Part shown: piece after piece, positions 33,302 through 44,454 of the stretch
Position numbering within the stretch: the stretch's first letter is position 1
Layout: each line of letters starts with the position of its first letter
DNA from: Antedon mediterranea
Lineage: Eukaryota; Echinodermata; Crinoidea; Comatulida; Antedonidae
NCBI RefSeq assembly: GCF_964355755.1
Contig: NC_092678.1
Coordinates: 8,034,922-8,094,921, forward strand
Length of the DNA stretch: 60,000 nucleotides
Reading direction: 5' to 3'
Translations under genes and position numbers: made by a program
The notes under the pieces: model-generated
Databases searched by the model: none
Seen by the model: the letters and a program-made list of their open reading frames with translations, nothing else
What the model was told of the DNA's origin: nothing

Positions 33302-36300
33302 TTGTTAACTAGGGGTATCTCTGCAGGAGACTTAGTATCATCTGGTATTTGGCTTGATGGTCCAGCGTGGTTAGCTAATAAGTTTGATTTGCCTACTCAT
33401 AGTGTTTCATTAGAAGAAAAAGAAAATGTAAAGCCAGAAACACAGTCAGCTTTGCTAGTAGAATTATGTCCCCCAAATGTCAGAATATTTGATGTTCTTA
33501 GATGGGGTACTTTAGATAAAGCAGTTAGAATAACTGCATTGTGTAAAAGGTTTGTCAAAAAGTTGAAAGGTCCATGTGACTTTCCAGAAAACTTCTCTCA
33601 TGATGAACTGGCTATGGCTAAACTTTGTTTATTTCAACAGCAACAAGAAGTTGCATTTGGGCAAGAACTAGATTCGTTAAAGAGTGGTAAATCTATAAGT
33701 GGCTCTTCTCCACTCTCTAAATTACGTCCATTTATGGGACCTGACGGGTTGTTAAGAATTACAGGTCGTCTGCAGCAGGCAGACCTTTCTTATGATGAGA
33801 AACACCCTATCATTCTACCTAAAGGCCATTTCACAACATTGTTAATTCGATCATTTCATGTTAAATTACAAAATGCAGGTGTTGACACAGTTATCAATGT
33901 ATTAAGAAATACATATTGGATACTTGGTGTCAGAAAGTTAATGAAGTCCGTTAAAAAACGGTGTATGCCATGCCAAAAAGTTGATTCCCTGGCATGCAAT
34001 GAAGTAGCAGCACCACTTCCGGAATTGAGAGTGCACCAGGCACCCCCATTTACGGTCACTGGTTTGGATTATGCCGGACCACTCTTCTGCCTTGATTTTC
34101 CGCATGTTAAGTTTGACATACTATTGTTTACGTGTGCAGTGGTAAGAGCAGTCCATTTAGAACTGACTGAATCCTTAACTCAAAAAGATTGTATGTTAGC
34201 GTTGAGGCGATTCACATCTAGACGTGGTGTTCCATCGGTATTTTATTCTGATAATGCTAAAACATTTGTAGGTGCTCGGACAGAGTTATCCACCCTTTTC
34301 GGTGAGGAGGGTCCGAAGTGGAAATTTATTGCTCCCAGATCTCCTTGGTGGGGAGGATGGTGGGAGCGTCTTGTTCGCTCCATTAAAGGAGCTCTAAAAA
34401 AGTCAATTGGAAGTAAATGTCTCAAAAGAACAGAACTCGAAACATCATTGCAAGAGGTAGAAGCTTGTGTGAATTCTAGGCCATTAACCTTTGTTGGAGA
34501 TGAGGTAGACACTCCAAAGGCCTTAACCCCTTCTCATTTTTTAATAGGCAAGGTTGCAGGATTCCAAAATAAAATATCTGAACTTGAAGTAGAGATAACG
34601 AGAGCGAATTTGTGTGAAAGAGAACTTGTGCGACAGAGAAGACTAGAAGTTCCCAATAAAGAAAATAAAAACAGAAAGTTCTCTAATTTAAAAGAAAGTA
34701 CGTTTTCCAATCAGAAATTTAACTTTTGGTACTCAAATTGTGATGGTTTTCTAAATAAGAAGTCAGAGTTACTTTCCCGTTTGGTTTCAGAAAAAGTTGA
34801 TTTTATTGCATTGACAGAGATTTTACCAAAGCATTGTTTGTACCCGCCACTGATAAATGAATTTCGTGTCCAAGGTTACCAAGCATTTTTTTCGAATGAG
34901 GATTTTACTTCTGGTCGTGGTGTTTTAATTTATGTCAGAAATGGAATTTCAGTTTCTCAAATTTTCTTTAAGAAGAATAAGTTTGTAGAGTCAGTTTGGG
35001 TTAGAGTAAAAGAAGTAAAAACGGATCTTTTATTAGGTTGTGTTTACCGTAGCCCGACTTGTAGTATGGATAATAATATCAAGCTGAACTCATTGTTCCG
35101 TGAAGTATATAAATCATCTTTTTCTGATTTAATCGTTGTCGGCGATTTTAACTATAAAAGTATTAACTGGGAATTAAATTGTGTGTCTTCGGAAGATGGA
35201 GATTCCAGCAGAAGTTTCTTTGACACCATCAACGATCTATTTTTAATTCAACACGTTATGGAACCTACTAGATACAGAGAAGGCGAAACACCCAATGTTT
35301 TGGATCTGGTTTTTACAGACAAAGAGAATACTATAAATGGCATTATGCAGTCTCCACCACTGGGTAAAAGCGACCATATGGTGTTACAATTTTCATTGGA
35401 TCTTGTAAGAGATGACAGAATTGAACCAAATATTCGAAGTTACAGGCATGGTAACTATGATTTGCTGCGCGAGAAAATTGGTTTGGTAGATTGGGATGTG
35501 GTTTTCAATGACAAATCAGGTATTCAATCGTGGGACGAATTCGAGCATATTCTTGCGAAGAATATTGATGAGTGTATCCCGATGAGGAAGGTTTGCCACG
35601 GAAGAAAACCTCTTTGGATGAACAAAAAAATTGAAAAGCAGATTGCCAAAAAGAATAAATGTTGGAAACAGTATGTAAAGGCCAAGAGAAAACAAAAAGT
35701 ATGTGTGTCAGCAAAATGGTCGAAGTTTGTCCAAGTAAGAAATCAAACAGTAGATCTGATTCGATGTAGTAAATCTGACTTCGAAAATAAAATAGCAATT
35801 GAGATCAAATCTAATGAAAAGTCTTTTTGGAGGTATCTCAGTTCTCAGATCAATATAAAGTCTGGTATACCCAACTTAACTGATAGTAATGGAAGGCATG
35901 TGTCTGATGACAAGGATAAGGCTGAGTTGCTAAACACGTTTTTTAGTAGTGTATTTGTCGATGAAAATTTTTCGAATGTACCGGCTATTGATGACATTTC
36001 AGAGGATTTTTTATCTCAAGTTGACTTTCCTTGTGACGAAATCTTAAATATTTTATCAACGTTGAATATTACTAAAACAGCTGGACCTGATGGTATTCAC
36101 CCACGCATCTTAGTCGAACTAAAGGATATCATTTGCTATCCCCTCCATATTATTTTTACGAAATTGTTTCAAGAAGGAGCCGTCCCTAATAGTTGGAAAC
36201 GGGCTACAGTGGTACCGATTTTTAAAAAAGGAGTGAAGTCTGACCCAAGCAACTATAGACCTGTGAGTTTAACTTCGGTAGTTGGTAAAATTATGGAGAG

Positions 36301-37579
36301 AATTATCAGGAAGGAATTATTGGACTTTCTTGAACATCACTCACTTATTTGTTATGAGCAATTTGGTTTCCGGCAAGGTCGTTCCTGTGCTTTACAATTA
36401 CTTGATGTTCTTGAAAACTGGTTTTCTTATTTTGATAATCAGGATTGTTTTGATTGTATCTACCTTGACTACAAGAAGGCTTTCGATAGTGTGCCTCATC
36501 ATAGACTCCTTCTGAAAATGAGTGCATTGGGTATTAGAGGTAAACTTCTAAACTGGTTTCAAGAATTTCTTAACGATAGACAACAACGGGTTAGTGTCAA
36601 TGGATGTGTTTCAGATTGGGCTGATGTTCGTAGTGGTATCCCGCAAGGAAGCGTCGTTGGACCTGTTCTTTTCATTATGTTTATAAATGATTTACCTTCT
36701 GTTATTTCCTCCTCTGTACGCATGTTTGCAGATGATACTAAATTGTATAGAGTAGTTAACACTGTGAATGATGCTCAAGTTCTACAAGAAGATTTAGAGA
36801 AAGCATGTGACTGGTCTGACAAATGGCAATTACCTTTTAACGAGGGTAAGTGCAAAGTAATGCACTTTGGGAAGAAAAACAACAAACATCTGTATGCCAT
36901 GCGTGGTTTCTTATTGAATGAAGTTGATCATGAAAAAGACCTCGGTGTTACTATTGACTCTAAACTTGTTTTTAATGTACATGTGGCAGATGTAGCAATG
37001 AGAGCAAATCGGAAGTTGGGCATGGTATATCGAGCTTTCAAGTTTTTAAATATGGATGGGTTTCTTCGTTTATATAAAGCTATTATTCGTCCGACCTTGG
37101 AATACTGCAACGTTGTTTTTAACTCGCTACATTGTAAGGAGGAAGACCTATTGGAAAAAGTCCAAGAACGTGCCACCAAGCTTATTTTTTCCATTCGTCA
37201 TTTACCTTATTCAGAAAGGCTGAAAATTCTCAACCTACCTACTCTCGCATACAGAAGGCAAAGAGCTCATTTGATACAGATTTTTAAAATTTTACATGGA
37301 GTGGATAGTATTTCTGCTGATTCTTTTTTTGAGCGTGATGAAGATGTTAGAACACGTGGTCATTCTTTTAAATTAAAATTTAAGTTCTCACGCACAAATT
37401 GGATGAGGGACTCATTTGGTCGAAAAGCTATTATATTATGGAATTCGTTATCGGAGGATGTAGTAGCTTCAAGATCAACCAATCAATTTAAGTCCGGTCT
37501 TGAACGGGCATGGTCCAACCACCCTCTTAAATTTGCGCCATATTCAAGAGTTGATGTAATTATCAAGAGGGGCTTATAG
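33302..37579 (+). CDS. Chimeric open frame: BEL-2 integrase joined to LINE endonuclease-RT
   Basis: One uninterrupted frame of 1425 codons results from a LINE inserted in phase. Residues 1 to about 448 are BEL: RNase H end, integrase zinc region (CMPCQK; one expected His appears replaced, NAGV), and catalytic D (GLDYAGPL), D (YSDNAKTF) and E (WWERLVRSI). From about 449 it is LINE: endonuclease with FWYSNCDGF near 478, ALTEI, GDFN near 614 and KSDH near 690. The RT has NYRPVSLTS, YLDYKKAFDSVPHH, RSGIPQGSVVGP and FADD near 1142, and the C-terminus has ILWNSLSEDV. A genuine fusion protein is unlikely to be made on purpose. The junction is marked by a 9-bp target duplication. The LINE lacks ORF1. 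Confidence 0.9.
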   Translation: MLTRGISAGDLVSSGIWLDGPAWLANKFDLPTHSVSLEEKENVKPETQSALLVELCPPNVRIFDVLRWGTLDKAVRITALCKRFVKKLKGPCDFPENFSHDELAMAKLCLFQQQQEVAFGQELDSLKSGKSISGSSPLSKLRPFMGPDGLLRITGRLQQADLSYDEKHPIILPKGHFTTLLIRSFHVKLQNAGVDTVINVLRNTYWILGVRKLMKSVKKRCMPCQKVDSLACNEVAAPLPELRVHQAPPFTVTGLDYAGPLFCLDFPHVKFDILLFTCAVVRAVHLELTESLTQKDCMLALRRFTSRRGVPSVFYSDNAKTFVGARTELSTLFGEEGPKWKFIAPRSPWWGGWWERLVRSIKGALKKSIGSKCLKRTELETSLQEVEACVNSRPLTFVGDEVDTPKALTPSHFLIGKVAGFQNKISELEVEITRANLCERELVRQRRLEVPNKENKNRKFSNLKESTFSNQKFNFWYSNCDGFLNKKSELLSRLVSEKVDFIALTEILPKHCLYPPLINEFRVQGYQAFFSNEDFTSGRGVLIYVRNGISVSQIFFKKNKFVESVWVRVKEVKTDLLLGCVYRSPTCSMDNNIKLNSLFREVYKSSFSDLIVVGDFNYKSINWELNCVSSEDGDSSRSFFDTINDLFLIQHVMEPTRYREGETPNVLDLVFTDKENTINGIMQSPPLGKSDHMVLQFSLDLVRDDRIEPNIRSYRHGNYDLLREKIGLVDWDVVFNDKSGIQSWDEFEHILAKNIDECIPMRKVCHGRKPLWMNKKIEKQIAKKNKCWKQYVKAKRKQKVCVSAKWSKFVQVRNQTVDLIRCSKSDFENKIAIEIKSNEKSFWRYLSSQINIKSGIPNLTDSNGRHVSDDKDKAELLNTFFSSVFVDENFSNVPAIDDISEDFLSQVDFPCDEILNILSTLNITKTAGPDGIHPRILVELKDIICYPLHIIFTKLFQEGAVPNSWKRATVVPIFKKGVKSDPSNYRPVSLTSVVGKIMERIIRKELLDFLEHHSLICYEQFGFRQGRSCALQLLDVLENWFSYFDNQDCFDCIYLDYKKAFDSVPHHRLLLKMSALGIRGKLLNWFQEFLNDRQQRVSVNGCVSDWADVRSGIPQGSVVGPVLFIMFINDLPSVISSSVRMFADDTKLYRVVNTVNDAQVLQEDLEKACDWSDKWQLPFNEGKCKVMHFGKKNNKHLYAMRGFLLNEVDHEKDLGVTIDSKLVFNVHVADVAMRANRKLGMVYRAFKFLNMDGFLRLYKAIIRPTLEYCNVVFNSLHCKEEDLLEKVQERATKLIFSIRHLPYSERLKILNLPTLAYRRQRAHLIQIFKILHGVDSISADSFFERDEDVRTRGHSFKLKFKFSRTNWMRDSFGRKAIILWNSLSEDVVASRSTNQFKSGLERAWSNHPLKFAPYSRVDVIIKRGL

Positions 37580-37652
37580 GCATAGCCTAGCCTCGACTCC
37601 GGACCCAGCATTGCTGAGCTCCGGAAACAAGTAAGTAAACAAGTAAGTAAAC
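34648..37652 (+). mobile_element. 5'-truncated CR1/L2-like LINE inserted in BEL-2 integrase
   Basis: AAGACTAGA occurs at both ends (34639-34647 and 37653-37661) and marks the target duplication. The insert begins just before the endonuclease domain and has no ORF1. It ends with a short 3' UTR of about 70 bp that contains a hairpin (TCCGGA and CAGC paired with GCTG and TCCGGA, about 37596-37626). This is followed by two AAGTAAGTAAAC repeats as the tail. It differs in tail type from the LINE in BEL-1. Confidence 0.9.
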
Positions 37653-37659
37653 AAGACTA

Positions 37660-38052
37660 GAGTTGTTTTGGGAAGTATGGAGCAAGGAATACTTGAGAAA
37701 TTTACCTCCCACAATAAACAAATTTAAGAGTAAGGGTAATGTTGGATTAGGTTCGCTTGTATTAATCCGTGAGGATAATATACCTCGCATGAAATGGCCC
37801 CTGGGACGTATTGCTAAAGAATTTCCTGGAAGGGACGGAGTGACCCGATGTTTTGAATTAAAAACATGTAAGGGTAATTTAGTACGGGCTATACAAAGAT
37901 TACATAACCTAGAGTTGGACGGTGGGAGTAACATCCTTCCACAGTCAGTGTACAAGTCTTGTGAAATTAGTGGTAATGAGAAAAAGCCAAAGGAGAACAA
38001 TCCAAGGCGTAGTAGTAGAACGATTAAGCCAATAGATAGACTTGATTTGTAG
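37660..38052 (+). pseudogene. BEL-2 C-terminal integrase domain, separated by the LINE
   Basis: After the LINE tail the BEL coding sequence resumes with FWEVWSKEYLRNLPP, then VGLGSLVLIREDNIP, KWPLGRIAKEFPGRDG and VRAIQRLHNLE, ending in a basic tail and a stop at 38052. This is the DUF5641-like domain found at the end of BEL/Pao integrases. It is cut off from the rest of the integrase by the insertion at 34648-37652. Confidence 0.9.
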
Positions 38053-38352
38053 TAGTGTTTGTTTAATCAATAAGTTGACTTATACAGAGTTTTCTATAGA
38101 GAATATGATTTAATTAAGAACTTTATGTTATTGTTTGACGTTATTTAACAGAAGTATCAGTAAAATTACTATTAATATCTTCAATTTGTTCCAGAAAAGA
38201 TATACAAGTTAATTTAAATGATTGTTCTAATGTGTATTCAAGTTGTAAGAGGATCAGTTCAGTAATGAATATATATTGTTGAGTTGCGGCATTGTATTTG
38301 CCATATTTTATTTGTTGATATTTATTGTTAATATCAGGTGGGAGAATAGTTT

Positions 38353-38745
38353 AAAACCAGTCAAATCTTATAAAGTGTGACATAACAATCGTATGTGATA
38401 ATACGCAACGAAAATTGAAGCGATGTCCGGCGATTAAAACCAGTCAAATCTTATAATGTTTGACGTAACAATCGTATGTGATAATACGCATACAAAATGG
38501 AAGCGATGTCCGGCGATCAAAACCAGTCAAATATTATAAAGTGTGACGTAACAATCGTATGTGATAATACGCATACAAAATGGAAGTGATGTCCGGCGAT
38601 CAAAACCATTCAAATCTTATAAAGTGTGACGTAACAATCGTATGTGATAATACGCATACAAAATGGAAGCTATGTCCGCCAATCAAAACCAGTCAAATAT
38701 TATAAAGTGTGACGTAACAATCGTATGTGATATTAACGCAATGAA
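38353..38745 (+). repeat. Tandem repeat, 83-bp unit, about 4.7 copies
   Basis: Units start 'aaaaccagtcaaat' at 38353, 38436, 38519, 38602 and 38685, exactly 83 bp apart. Most units contain 'gtgtgacgtaacaatcgtat', which includes TGACGTAA, an ATF/CREB-type core (one unit has TGACATAA). The array starts right after the BEL-2 polypurine-like run, so it could be the U3 part of that element's 3' LTR. Confidence 0.85.
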
Positions 38746-39456
38746 AATGGAAGCTGTATGTTCGGCGGCGACAAAAATATGCCGAATCTACTCAAGAAAT
38801 TACAATCCCCAAAACTAGTACTTTGGAACACACCCTCTTACAAGTTTGCAGCGAGGGGAAGCACTGCACTCTGTAGAGACAAGATCCTGGTCGAGTATTT
38901 GAGGAAACCATATATATGAATCATATAAATGAACATTTTGCAATAATACAGATGGTAATTTAAAGTAGAAGGTGTTTTATTGTGATGATTTATTAAAGTA
39001 AAAAATTTGACACTAAAGGAAAATTTTAATTGTATTACTTTAACGAAAAGAGGGTGTTATATTTGCTTACACCTGAATAATATGTAAATTAGCTTTATAT
39101 AGCCATTGTCTCCGTTTCTCTTGTAACCATATAGGCCTAGACCTACACAGAAAATTTAATGTACTGTCTCTGCGACGGATTGCGACGACCGACGACGAAA
39201 TGATGGTGATGATGCGGGGAAATTGAGACGTGTTTTGTTTAATTTAGCATAATGAGATAGATCTATGGAAAATATTTTGCACCAGTAACAATAGTGATAA
39301 AATGTTATATATTCTGGGAACTAAAATAATGCTTTAATGTGTTTTGACAAATTTATGAAATTATCTTAAGACTGTACAGCTCGCAAACAGCTTAGAAATG
39401 CGGTATATAGTATATGTTAACTTTTCAGTTGTTGCTCCCCAAAATGGGCAACTTTT
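38746..39456. other. Non-coding stretch
   Basis: No gene, long repeat or exon was recognised. It may contain the end of the BEL-2 3' LTR, but no boundary could be placed. Confidence 0.4.
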
Positions 39457-39897
39457 TCAAGCTTCTTTGTTTTGACGCTTGACGCGCGTGTAGTGCTCAG
39501 TGGGAACCGGCCTTAAGTGTGTGGATACATCGAAAGGTGACGATGAACAATATAGTTCTTGAACAAATGAGAAATACTCTTGAAATTCAAATTTTACTAT
39601 TTGTTCATTAACATCATAGAATAATAAATGTTGTAAAATAAGGATGGTTAGACCTGCCACAAATTCAGAAAAGGCCATCAATTATTATAATACCCTACTA
39701 TATTATAATATTTATTAAAAATGATAAATATTAAGAGAAGTAATCATACCGGAATTTGAACCAACATCAGCACAACTAGAAATCGATAACTCCACCAATA
39801 TTATTACCACTTTAAAGACAAACATCTTCTTACGCAATTCAGTACCGTGATGTGCGTAGTAAACTTTATCTCCCAAAGTCATCTCAACGTTTGACAT
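39457..39897 (-). CDS. Candidate two-exon secreted or membrane small protein
   Basis: On the minus strand an open exon (39897-39750) ends at a donor, TTCCG/gtatga. A 96-nt gap follows and an acceptor (tttgtggcag) opens a second frame (39653-39457). Joining keeps the frame, since the split codon is GGT. The in-frame ATG at 39825 starts a signal-peptide-like segment, MFVFKVVIILVELSISSCA, and a later hydrophobic stretch LTILILQHLLFY follows. The total is about 90-115 residues. I do not recognise it. The C-terminal part overlaps sequence resembling a MITE end (ggttcccactgagcact), which argues against a conserved gene. Confidence 0.25.
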
Positions 39898-40925
39898 AAT
39901 ATTGTTTCTTTTAGTGTTGTTGCAAAAGAGTTTAAATAATTTAGATAAATCAGTTCACCAGCTGTATTACTTTGCTAATGGTTGATATTAATATTTAATT
40001 GTTTTGTTCACATAAGCAATTACATAAATAGATTGAAGATAAACAGTAATTATTGTGAATTGACTATTTGTACTATTGATTATTATCCAAGAAAGTATAG
40101 AAAGGTTTTTTAGAACAAAAGATAAATGCAATTGAAGGTAACGTAATTGTTTAAGAATGTTTGCAAGAATTTAACATTCTAAATGAGAAAACGAATATAA
40201 TGGTAATATAACAGGAGTATTAGTTAGACACTGGTAGTGTGCTAACCCTTATTTACTTATGTATTTTATGCATATAATGCATAATATATGCATATGTATG
40301 CACTTGCACTGATGAAGGGCTAGTGTTGCCCGAAAGCTCTGCTAACTTTTCTGGCTGTTTACTTTATCGTTTTGATTTAGCTTTTCGCTTTTTATTTTTG
40401 TATCTCCATTGAGATCCAGCCACTGATACCCACAGCATTGTCATTTTTTTCAGTAATTTGCCTTTGGATTTATATATATATATATGTATATGAAGAGAGG
40501 CACACACCAAACCAAAGAGAGAAAAATGTTTTATTTAGTTTCATACTTAATTAATGGGAAACAAGTTGATGAATGTAAGGTCTAGGTTATAGACGGAGTT
40601 TTACTGAATATTAATAAAAGGATATATCTTTTGGCACATATGGCGTTTCATATGTATACTACTTGACTTGAAACTATTTCAGACAAACATCGAAAGAGCC
40701 AACTGGTGGACTTACATAAAAAGACAGACTTGGGGCAAGTCTAGTTACACACTTACTATTGACAAAGATCTTATGCCAGATAATAAATTGTACACAATTT
40801 TACTTAAATGTTAATTTTGACATCGTAACTTTCATTAGCCTATAATAACCAGACATGACTTTTGGGAAAAAAAAGCCTGATTCGGAGTCATCTCATTCAT
40901 AAAGAAAAACACAGTTGTTGTTCAG
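39898..40925. other. Non-coding AT-rich stretch
   Basis: No gene was recognised. There is a short TA-rich run near 40471-40490 and no obvious exon. Confidence 0.45.
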
Positions 40926-40929
40926 TGTA

Positions 40930-41870
40930 GAGTAAAAAGGTAATAATTCAATATATATTGCGTTATCATGATCTTTTAGAGTCAAAGTAACTAGTTATGT
41001 CAACAAATAACAGGGTCGAAATTTGGTCATTTTTCGAAAATGTCCGTGTAGGCCTGTTATAGTAGCCTACAGGGATTTTTTCAAAAAAGGCGACTTTTTA
41101 AAATTCAATTATATGCAATAATATTGCCATATATGCACATAATATGCGTTATCATCAGCTTATAGAGTCATAGTAACTAGTTATGTAAACAAATAAAAGA
41201 GTCTAAATTTGGTCATTTTCGAAAACAGAGATATTTTTAAAAATGCCCAAAATATCGACTATTTAAAATTCAATTATAATGCAATAATATTGCCATATAT
41301 GCACATATAGGCCTATTGCGTTATCATCATCTTATAGAGTCATAGTAACTAGTTATGTTACAAAAAGGGGTCGAAATTTGGTAATTTTTCGAAAATTGAC
41401 CAAAAAATGGCAAAATTTCGACTTTCTATAATTCAATAAATATGCGATAATATCGCTATGTATGCGCATATATTGCTTTGCAACAACGTATAGAGCCATA
41501 ATACACAGTTTTGTCGAAAAATAAAAGTGTCGAAATTCTGCCATTTTCTGAAAAAATCCCTGTACTATTATAGTACAGGGATTTTTTCGAAAAATGCCCA
41601 AAATATCGATTTTTTAAAATGCAATAATTATGCGATTATATCGCTATATATGCGCATATATTGTTTTGCAACAACAGAGTCATAGTAACCAAAAAAATCA
41701 CCCAAAATATGGCGTTTTTTAATTTCATTTAATATGCACTAATATTGCTATATATGCATGTATATTTCCATACTTTCCAGATGTTTTCTCAAAACAGAAA
41801 AAGGTCGAAATTGTATGCGATTCTGCGCATGTCAATGTAACGTCAAAAAGGGTCGACATTTTAGTATTTC
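40930..41870. repeat. Degenerate tandem repeat, about 170-185-bp unit, five copies
   Basis: Landmarks 'agagtcatagtaactagttatgt', 'cgaaatttggtcatttttcg' and 'attgc-atatatgcgcatat' recur near 40985, 41168, 41340, 41490 and 41665. Several units contain a short palindrome around 'tagtacagggatttttt'. It is non-coding. Confidence 0.7.
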
Positions 41871-42164
41871 AATTTTTCGAAAATTTCTATACTATAGTAG
41901 ATAGAATTTTTTTAATAACATAATATAATAAAGACGCATGTTACGAGACTATTATGGCATAATTTAATTTTAACCATTTTGTTTGTTGACATAATTGCTT
42001 AATATGACTCCATAAGACAATGATACCTTAATACTATGTGCATATAGTATTATATTATCGCTTTTTTCCTTCCAAAGAGGCCTACCTAAAATGTTTAATT
42101 GCCAGACTTCGTCAAACAAAATGTAATATTCGTTACAAAAATCGGACAATAACAATATGAGGCT

Positions 42165-42330
42165 TATACAGTTGAACCTCCCGTAAGCGACCACCCTCGG
42201 GACCGAGAAAACTGGCCGTGTACAGGAAGTGACCGCTTACGGGATATCCGATTATAACTCCGATATAACTTTGCTAGGTCTCAGGGCGATATCCGATATA
42301 ATGACAAGTAAATCTGATAGAGAACAGAGT
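42165..42330. repeat. MITE remnant with GTAAGCGACC / GGTCGCTTAC-type ends
   Basis: CAGTTGAACCTCCCGTAAGCGACC (about 42170-42193) is partly complementary to GACCGCTTACGGG at 42230-42242. Such 'setting' sequences are common ends of non-autonomous DNA elements. No transposase is present. Confidence 0.5.
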
Positions 42331-44296
42331 AAGTGAATAATACAGTTGTCGCCATACATATTGCGCACTTTAAAGTAAATTTATGCTAAACATACTTCTA
42401 TGCCCAATGAGTATGCCACTGCCAAGGCTCTGTTTACACACGGTCACCAATCACGGGCATAAATCAAATCCCCTGTTAACATGCACAAAATTACTGACGT
42501 CATTTTACCGGTAACCTTGATTTGCAATACATACTAGGGCTGATCAAAATCAGTTTCCAATCATAATAACCAGATTAAGATTAGTGAGACTATTGGTTCA
42601 CACTAGAGGCACACAGCAAGCGAGTTAACAAGCGACAGTTCGAATAATCCATCGCTTGTAATTGGTCAAATCACTTGCGTTACGTCCTTGTGTTTCGTCT
42701 TTGGAACCAAGAATGAAGATTGAGATCGCCCTATCAGATCGATAATTTCTTACACAGACTGACACGATTGGTTAGCTCCCGATAACAACTCTCTAGCGTG
42801 AACCATGACTCCATACAAATTTCTAGCGTGAACCAGGTCTATAAAAATACCTCTGCTCAATTTTCTTATTCAGATAAATCAGTAGTCATATGTCTACAAA
42901 AGATGAAGGCATAACAACAATGTTTGAACATATAGTCTATTGTATAAGTGGTACACATACTTGTATATAAACACGGATAGAGTTCAACATAGCATGCAAT
43001 ACTATTATACTAAACATGTTTATAGTCTTAGTACAGTAATATTATACATTTATAATTATATATTATTATAATAAACAAAAACATATAATAACAAAAATAA
43101 AAATATAGGACCGAAGGAAAAATTGATAATTTTCTTTATATATAAGTTTCATAAACAAATAATTGTTTGTAACCCATCTATTGCTCGTTATAAAAAACTG
43201 TTAATTAATCTACAATTATGAATCAGTTACTGAATTTACTAATTAATATGGGGTCACTTCGGGTCATATTGAGCACATGTGGTCAGTATAGCAGGTGGCA
43301 AAGTATTTGGTTCATGTTTTAAAAACAATGGCAGCAATTAAACAAGAAATATGAAGAATCAGAAATAAATAAAATAAAGATTTTCGGAATTACTTTAAAA
43401 AACTGAAAATTTCCTGAATGTGTTTATACTATGACCATAACAAAAAAATAACAACTGTATAAGAGACGTTGGCTATTCCTTATTTTATTTACATAAAGTT
43501 GAACCCCCTCCTTTGGGACACCCCTATTTAGGGGACACCCCCAATTAAAGGGACACTTTCTTGGGTCCTATGTTTGTCCCTTTAATATTTTAACTACTAT
43601 TTCATTTGTTATGAAATATAAATTTATCAAATGTATGTATCTCTTTAATTTTAATTTCATTTTAATATAAAATACAAATTAATTAAATAAATGCATTTAT
43701 GTTTTAGTTTTACTATTTCATTTATTATAAAATACATATTTGTTACATTTATTCATATTTCCATTTCACAATTTATCATGTTAGCATCATAGTATAAACA
43801 CACGGATAATTTGTTGATCTAAAAACCAACATTTTATATAACAAAATTATATAATATACAATGTAATTGACATCTCCAGATAAAAAATATAAACTCACTT
43901 TCTACAGAATTACTAGCATGATCGAAAACAGGAGGATTTCTCTCAGATATTTAAACAACTCAATTACAATTTTAATTGTTTACATTAAATTAATTGTAAC
44001 TCTATCCATATAAAATGATTTAATATATGTTGTTTCAAGATATATTTCCTCTTCTGAAATTTGTCAGGAAAACAATGATTTTGGGTGACAATTACAATTT
44101 TTATAATTCATTGGTAACAAATATTATTAATTAAAAACCAGTTTGCTACATCCTGTAAATTATGATATTTCCGGTTTTTTTTTATGTCGCTATGATTAAA
44201 TATTTTTATATTTTCTTCTTTTTCAGATGAATATGTTTAGTTCTTAAAAGAACTAACTTGTGTATATATATATATCTTTATTTGTCACAGTGAGCT
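42331..44296. other. Non-coding stretch with two further MITE-like remnants
   Basis: About 42594-42830 contains 'ggttcacactagaggcac' and, further right, 'cttgcgttacgtccttgtg', resembling the element at 47262-47416. About 43496-43580 contains 'gttgaaccccctcctttggg' with repeated GGGGACACCC words. The remainder is AT-rich with no exon recognised. Confidence 0.45.
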
Positions 44297-44308
44297 TCAC
44301 AGACTTCC
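44277..44308 (-). CDS. Candidate terminal exon with stop and poly(A) signal
   Basis: The acceptor tatatttgcag is followed by GGAAGTCTGTGA, giving Gly-Ser-Leu-stop in phase 0 (stop at 44299-44297). AATAAA lies on the minus strand at 44282-44277. The short coding part cannot be confirmed by similarity. The combination of acceptor, stop and poly(A) signal at the expected end of the gene is suggestive. Confidence 0.35.
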
Positions 44309-44454
44309 CTGCAAATATAAAAAAAGTATAGTAGAAATAAATTTCTTTCTCACTTTATCAAAATTGATTCAAACATTTATAAAAATAAAGGCATCTACAG
44401 CATATAATAATTGGTAAATAATTGTCAATTTTAATAAAAAAACTTTGAATTTGT

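Larger units (their letters stand above)
29795..38350 (+). mobile_element. BEL/Pao retrotransposon (BEL-2), plus strand, with nested LINE
   Basis: An LTR remnant (about 29795-29935, AATAAA near 29878) is followed by a textbook primer-binding site, TGGTGCCGAAACC (29936-29948). Then come Gag-protease-RT (30021-33011), broken RNase H (32968-33300), integrase (from 33302), an inserted LINE (34648-37652) and the end of the integrase/C-terminal domain (37660-38052). A purine run AGGTGGGAGAATAG (38336-38349) could be the polypurine tract. No matching 3' LTR copy of 29795-29935 was found, so at least one LTR is incomplete. Confidence 0.85.
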
